From Emergencia sp. (GTDB taxonomy: Bacteria > Bacillota > Clostridia > Peptostreptococcales > Anaerovoracaceae), in assembly GCA_022767345.1 (NCBI GenBank), contig JALEOD010000053.1:62001-126000 (forward strand): DNA of 64,000 bases. The letters are read 5' to 3'. The position numbers and the translations under genes were made by a program. Below are positions 60,607 to 64,000 of the stretch, piece by piece. Position 1 is the stretch's first letter; each line of letters starts with the position of its first letter. The notes beneath the pieces are model-generated. The model made no database searches. It was given only the letters and a program-made list of their open reading frames with translations, and was not told the origin of the DNA.

Positions 60607-61366
60607 GGATATAGAGTTTAAAGAGGTTGAGCGGAAAAAGAAGGTCAGGAAGAAGAAAAACTATCTGCTGCGTTTCGGTATCTTCATTGGAGTCATTGCG
60701 GCGGCGGCGCTGTTTCTGTCTTCAAGTTTTTTCGATGTGAAGACTATCGAGGTAGACGGAAACGGATATTACGATGCAGAGGAAGTGAGAAACCTGGCTG
60801 TGGCAACCACAGGCAACAATATTTTCTGGGGTGGGGATGCCCGCGCAATTGAGGACAACCTTCTGAAAGATCCTTATTTTGAGGAAGTAAGTGTAAGACG
60901 AAAGCTGCCGTCGACACTGGTGATTGAGGTAAAAGAACGGACGCAGATTGCAGCCATTATCTATGGCGAGCAGTATGTAGTCATCGATAAAGATGGACTG
61001 GTCCTTAGAAAAAGCAAGGTTGACCCTAAAATTACGCTGTTGACGGGGCTTACCATCAGTAAACTCTCTCTGGGAGAAAAAGTGGAAGCGGAGGAGGCGT
61101 CAGCGCTGAAAACTACGCTGACTATGCTTCACGCAATGCAGAATGGAGATGTCTATTTTAAGCGTATTGATGTATCCAGCATCGTGCTGCGGGCTTACAT
61201 ATACGATACACTCGTGGTAAAGGGCACTGCGAAACAAATTTTAAACGGGCTGGAAAGCGGAGATTTACAGAAAGTGATTAACAATTTATTGAAAAGTGAC
61301 ACCACGAGAGGCACGATTCATCTGGGAGAGCATAATTATATGCCGTTTTCACCAGAATTTGAGTAA
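60593..61366 (+). CDS. divIB: Cell division protein DivIB/FtsQ
   Basis: A 257-residue bitopic protein: basic cytoplasmic end (VERKKKVRKKKNYLLR), one transmembrane helix (about 27-46), and a POTRA domain (about 48-117, starting FFDVKTIEVDGNGYYDAEEV), then the FtsQ-type beta domain. It stabilises the FtsL-DivIC complex. murC, often found between murG and this gene in other phyla, is absent. It overlaps murG and precedes ftsZ by 71 bases. Confidence 0.9.
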   Translation: MSEYKDIEFKEVERKKKVRKKKNYLLRFGIFIGVIAAAALFLSSSFFDVKTIEVDGNGYYDAEEVRNLAVATTGNNIFWGGDARAIEDNLLKDPYFEEVSVRRKLPSTLVIEVKERTQIAAIIYGEQYVVIDKDGLVLRKSKVDPKITLLTGLTISKLSLGEKVEAEEASALKTTLTMLHAMQNGDVYFKRIDVSSIVLRAYIYDTLVVKGTAKQILNGLESGDLQKVINNLLKSDTTRGTIHLGEHNYMPFSPEFE

Positions 61367-61437
61367 AAAAATGGTGCAAAGAAATAAATTGTGTGATAAA
61401 ATAAAATATATTATGGGATGCAAGGAGGCAATTTAGC

Positions 61438-62574
61438 ATGTTGCAATTTGAGACAGGTCAGGATAATGCAGCAGTCATCAAGGTCATCGGGGTCGGTGGC
61501 GGCGGCTGTAACGCAGTCAATAGAATGATGGAGGCTGATTTGAAGGGCGTGCAGTTTATCGCAGTAAATACCGATAGACAGGCGCTGAATAGATGTAAGG
61601 CGGAAACCAAGATTCAGATTGGTGAGAAGCTGACAAGAGGTTTGGGCGCAGGCGGAAATCCGGAGGTTGGACAGAGATCCGCAGAAGAAACCTTGGACGA
61701 GATTACAAACCTTTTAGAAGGTTCCGATATGGTCTTTATTACCGCCGGTATGGGCGGCGGCACCGGCACAGGGGCAGCGCCGATTATTGCAAAGGCCTCC
61801 AAAGATCTTGGAATCCTCACCGTAGGCGTTGTAACCAAACCGTTTTCCTTTGAAGGAAAGAAGAGAAAAGACCAGGCCGAACTGGGACTGGGCTTTTTAA
61901 AGAAATATGTAGATTCACTGGTCGTTGTACCAAACGATAAATTATTGCAAAACTGCGAGAGAAACACCTCCATGCTGCAGGCCTTTACCATGGCAGACGA
62001 CATCTTAAGACAGGGTGTGCAGGGTATCTCCGACTTGATTTCAGATTTTGCGTTGATCAACGTAGACTTCGCCGATGTCAAGAGCGTCATGACCGACAGA
62101 GGCATTGCGCACATGGGCGTGGGCAGAGGAAGCGGCGAGAACAGAGCCAAGGATGCAGTTACATCTGCTATCGAAAGCCCGCTGCTTGAGACCACTATTG
62201 CAGGTGCCAGAGCCATTCTGCTTTATGTATCCGGCGGATATGACCTGGGTATGCTCGAAGTCAACGAAATTGCAAGTCTGGTAGAAGAACAGGCAGATAG
62301 AGAAGCAATTCTGATCTTTGGTGCGGCTGTCAGCGAAGATATGAATGACGAGGTTGCAATCACTGTTATTGCAACAGGCTTTGGAGAGGGTCTTGATGAG
62401 GCTCCCGTAAACTATAGCAATTTCCAGAAGAAATCACCCCAGAAGGTCGTGACAACCGAAAACGGATTAACAGGAAGAAGCGTAACCCTTGGTGAAATCT
62501 TTGAAGAGACCAAAGACGAGGATCAGAGCAATTCCAGATTCGATTTGCCTGACTTCTTAAGTGGGCAGAAATAA
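61438..62574 (+). CDS. ftsZ: Cell division GTPase FtsZ
   Basis: A 378-residue tubulin-like GTPase that forms the division ring. It has [17 protein letters not shown], the GTP signature [12 protein letters not shown], and the T7-loop residues [11 protein letters not shown]; a short variable tail ends in [11 protein letters not shown], the conserved peptide that binds partner proteins. AAGGAGG precedes the ATG, and the 71-base gap upstream is AT-rich and may hold a promoter. ftsA, often next to ftsZ, is absent here. A strong terminator follows. Confidence 0.97.
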   Translation: MLQFETGQDNAAVIKVIGVGGGGCNAVNRMMEADLKGVQFIAVNTDRQALNRCKAETKIQIGEKLTRGLGAGGNPEVGQRSAEETLDEITNLLEGSDMVFITAGMGGGTGTGAAPIIAKASKDLGILTVGVVTKPFSFEGKKRKDQAELGLGFLKKYVDSLVVVPNDKLLQNCERNTSMLQAFTMADDILRQGVQGISDLISDFALINVDFADVKSVMTDRGIAHMGVGRGSGENRAKDAVTSAIESPLLETTIAGARAILLYVSGGYDLGMLEVNEIASLVEEQADREAILIFGAAVSEDMNDEVAITVIATGFGEGLDEAPVNYSNFQKKSPQKVVTTENGLTGRSVTLGEIFEETKDEDQSNSRFDLPDFLSGQK

Positions 62575-62592
62575 GACACAAGCGCTATGTTT

Positions 62593-62622
62593 AAAAGCCG
62601 GCATTTTTTGACCGGCTTTTTC
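62593..62622 (+). terminator. Strong terminator after ftsZ
   Basis: Arms AAAAGCCGG (62593-62601) and CCGGCTTTTT (62612-62621) enclose a ten-base loop; the T-run is part of the second arm. It marks the end of the dcw transcript. Confidence 0.9.
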
Positions 62623-62633
62623 GTGTAATTACT

Positions 62634-63410
62634 ATGATAAAAGAAATCAGCTCAAAGGACAACAGAATATTTAAGGAATGCCAGAAGCTGTCCCAGAAGA
62701 AATACAGGGACAGAGAGGGGCTTTACCTCATCGAGGGAGAAAACCTTTTGGCGGAAGCGCCTTTTGCACAGGTTCATTACATAGTGTGCAGGAAAGGGCA
62801 GGAAAACCTGATTCCGTCGGCGCTGAAGACGCAGCAGATTTACGTCATGGAGGAAAAACTCTTTGACAAAGTAGCACAGACTGAAACCAGCCAGGGCATT
62901 ATGGCCGCCATTAAAAAGCAGACCTATAGCCTGGAAGAACTAGAATGCCTATGCGGTACAGGCGCCAATCTGGTGGTTTTAGATAGATTGCAGGACCCCG
63001 GCAACATCGGCACCATTTTACGGACTGCCGAGGGAGCAGGGTATGCCGCCGCTGTAATTGTCAAGGGCACCGGCGATGTCTATTCGCCGAAGACCATTCG
63101 CAGTGCGGCAGGTTCCGTCTTTAGAATCCCTATTATTCATGTCGAGGATAATAGGGAGCTTAGAAAGCTGGCGGACAGTTTGGGCAAGCGCCTTGCTGTT
63201 ACCTGCTTTGATACCGACAATTATTATTTTGATGTCGACCTGTCCAGGGATACCGCCCTTGTCATCGGAAACGAAGGTAACGGCGTATCACCGGAACTGA
63301 TAGAGATGGCGGACATCAAAGTGAAGATTCCGATGAAGGGCAGATTGGAATCTCTCAATGCTTCTGTAGCGGCGGGCATTTTAATGTACGAGGCTGCAAG
63401 ACGGCAATAA
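62634..63410 (+). CDS. TrmH-family (SpoU) RNA 2'-O-methyltransferase
   Basis: A 258-residue SPOUT methyltransferase. The N-terminal substrate-binding part (SSKDNRIFKECQKLSQKKYRDREGLYLIEGENLL) is followed by the knotted SAM domain with VVLDRLQDPGNIGTILRTAEGAG, VIGNEGNGVSPEL and IPMKGRLESLNASVAAGILMYE. It methylates rRNA or tRNA; the exact site is unknown. The start codon is only 12 bases after the ftsZ terminator and has no clear ribosome site. A gene of this type before pheS is a frequent arrangement in Firmicutes. Confidence 0.93.
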   Translation: MIKEISSKDNRIFKECQKLSQKKYRDREGLYLIEGENLLAEAPFAQVHYIVCRKGQENLIPSALKTQQIYVMEEKLFDKVAQTETSQGIMAAIKKQTYSLEELECLCGTGANLVVLDRLQDPGNIGTILRTAEGAGYAAAVIVKGTGDVYSPKTIRSAAGSVFRIPIIHVEDNRELRKLADSLGKRLAVTCFDTDNYYFDVDLSRDTALVIGNEGNGVSPELIEMADIKVKIPMKGRLESLNASVAAGILMYEAARRQ

Positions 63411-63457
63411 ATTTAGTATATAAGGGCAAAGAAATATTTTAAGTGAGGTTTAATAAC

Positions 63458-64000
63458 ATGCAAGAGAAACTGAAGCAATTGCTGGAAGAAGCAAAAGCGC
63501 AGCTTGAGGCTGCCACTTCTTTGGCAGATACGGAAGACGTAAGAGTAAAGATTCTCGGTAAAAAGGGAGAACTGACAGGAATTCTGAAATCCATGGGCAA
63601 ACTTCCGCCGGAAGAAAAGAAAGCCCTGGGCATGGCTGCAAACAAGGTGAAAGCGGAATTTGAACAGCTGCTTTCTGAAAAGGCTGCCGAGGTAAAGGAA
63701 AAGGCAAGAGAAGCCAAGTTTAAGGCAGAAAAAATTGACGTAACAGAGCCGGGCAGAGAAGTCGTATTCGGTGTGAAACACCCGATTACACAGGTCATTG
63801 ACGAAGTTGTCGAAATCTTTAAGGGCATGGGCTACTCCGTTTATGAAGGACCGGACGTAGATACAGTTTACAACACATTTGACGCGCTTAACTCTCCGGA
63901 AAACCATCCGGCAAGAGATATGACAGATACATTTTATGTAAGTGAAGATACGGTATTAAGACCTCATACCTCTTCGGCAGAAATCAGAGCCGAGCACGAT
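63458..64000 (+). CDS. pheS: Phenylalanine--tRNA ligase alpha subunit (3' end outside window)
   Basis: The first 181 residues of PheS; the frame is open to the window edge. The N-terminal coiled coil (about 1-85) contains VRVKILGKKGELTGILKSMGKL, and the catalytic domain begins with HPITQVIDEVVEIFKGMGY. Motif 2 residues appear at the very end (LRPHTSSAEIRA). The ATG at 63458 follows AAGTGAGG. The enzyme charges tRNA-Phe with phenylalanine together with PheT, whose gene should follow outside the window. The 47-base gap upstream is too short for a T-box leader. Confidence 0.94.
   Translation, partial: MQEKLKQLLEEAKAQLEAATSLADTEDVRVKILGKKGELTGILKSMGKLPPEEKKALGMAANKVKAEFEQLLSEKAAEVKEKAREAKFKAEKIDVTEPGREVVFGVKHPITQVIDEVVEIFKGMGYSVYEGPDVDTVYNTFDALNSPENHPARDMTDTFYVSEDTVLRPHTSSAEIRAEHD

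Noticed and set aside
1..64000. tRNA or rRNA genes
   Set aside because: I looked in the gaps for CCA-ended cloverleafs and conserved rRNA stretches and recognised none; a dedicated scan was not possible.

Overview
The window reads as chromosomal DNA of a low-to-mid GC Gram-positive anaerobe of the class Clostridia. The signs are strong AGGAGG ribosome binding sites, the division/cell-wall cluster order, a DAP-type MurE (DNPR motif), ferredoxin-type aldo/keto reductases, and above all a complete-looking set of genes for glutamate fermentation through 3-methylaspartate. A family-level placement such as Anaerovoracaceae is only a guess from this physiology.

Layout. (1) 1-9.5 kb: a cell-surface polymer operon, cut by the window's left edge. 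It holds two tandem ATP-grasp proteins of the sugar-transfer-associated type, a 1386-residue protein with three ATP-grasp modules, two CDP-glycerol glycerophosphotransferase-like proteins and a TagD-type cytidylyltransferase. All three ATP-grasp proteins share a ~68-residue tryptophan repeat. The likely job is attachment of amino acids or peptides to a glycerol-phosphate polymer, which I regard as the best candidate here for an undescribed system. (2) 9.6-13.1 kb: a P-loop protein, a two-subunit class I fumarase/mesaconase and a GntR regulator, headed by palindromic operator candidates. (3) 13.2-20.8 kb: accessory genes (Rpn-type nuclease, EamA exporter, TetR-ABC exporter, radical SAM/SPASM protein) and a decayed tetR-aldo/keto reductase pair. 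(4) 20.9-31.0 kb: glmS-glmL-glmE, mal, citG-citD-citE-citF and citC, that is methylaspartate mutase, methylaspartate ammonia-lyase and citrate-lyase-type citramalate lyase with its activation enzymes. With the mesaconase of region 2 this converts glutamate to acetate and pyruvate. (5) 31-48.8 kb: aldo/keto reductase, BceRS/BceAB-like module, acyl-ACP thioesterase, csoR-copA, hicBA, membrane proteins, a 5'-nucleotidase-like surface enzyme and a cysteine-rich protein with a possible sporulation promoter. (6) 48.9-64 kb: the dcw cluster mraZ-rsmH-ftsL-pbp-murE-murF-mraY-murD-ftsW-murG-divIB-ftsZ, then a TrmH-family methyltransferase and the start of pheS. murC and ftsA are absent from it.

A second theme is the intergenic DNA. 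Several long gaps hold arrays of short inverted-repeat units whose arms are conserved and whose centres are not: five GTTGTGCA units with a period near 73 bases (29.5-29.8 kb); a GTTGACAAA element present twice in opposite orientation (24.45-24.64 and 41.75-42.01 kb); three units of exactly 38 bases, two direct and one inverted (32.2-32.5 kb); and two 36-base hairpin repeats in front of the penicillin-binding protein gene (50.9-51.0 kb). I found no known feature type that explains them.

All calls come from reading the sequence and translations by eye. No database search, structure prediction or folding was run.
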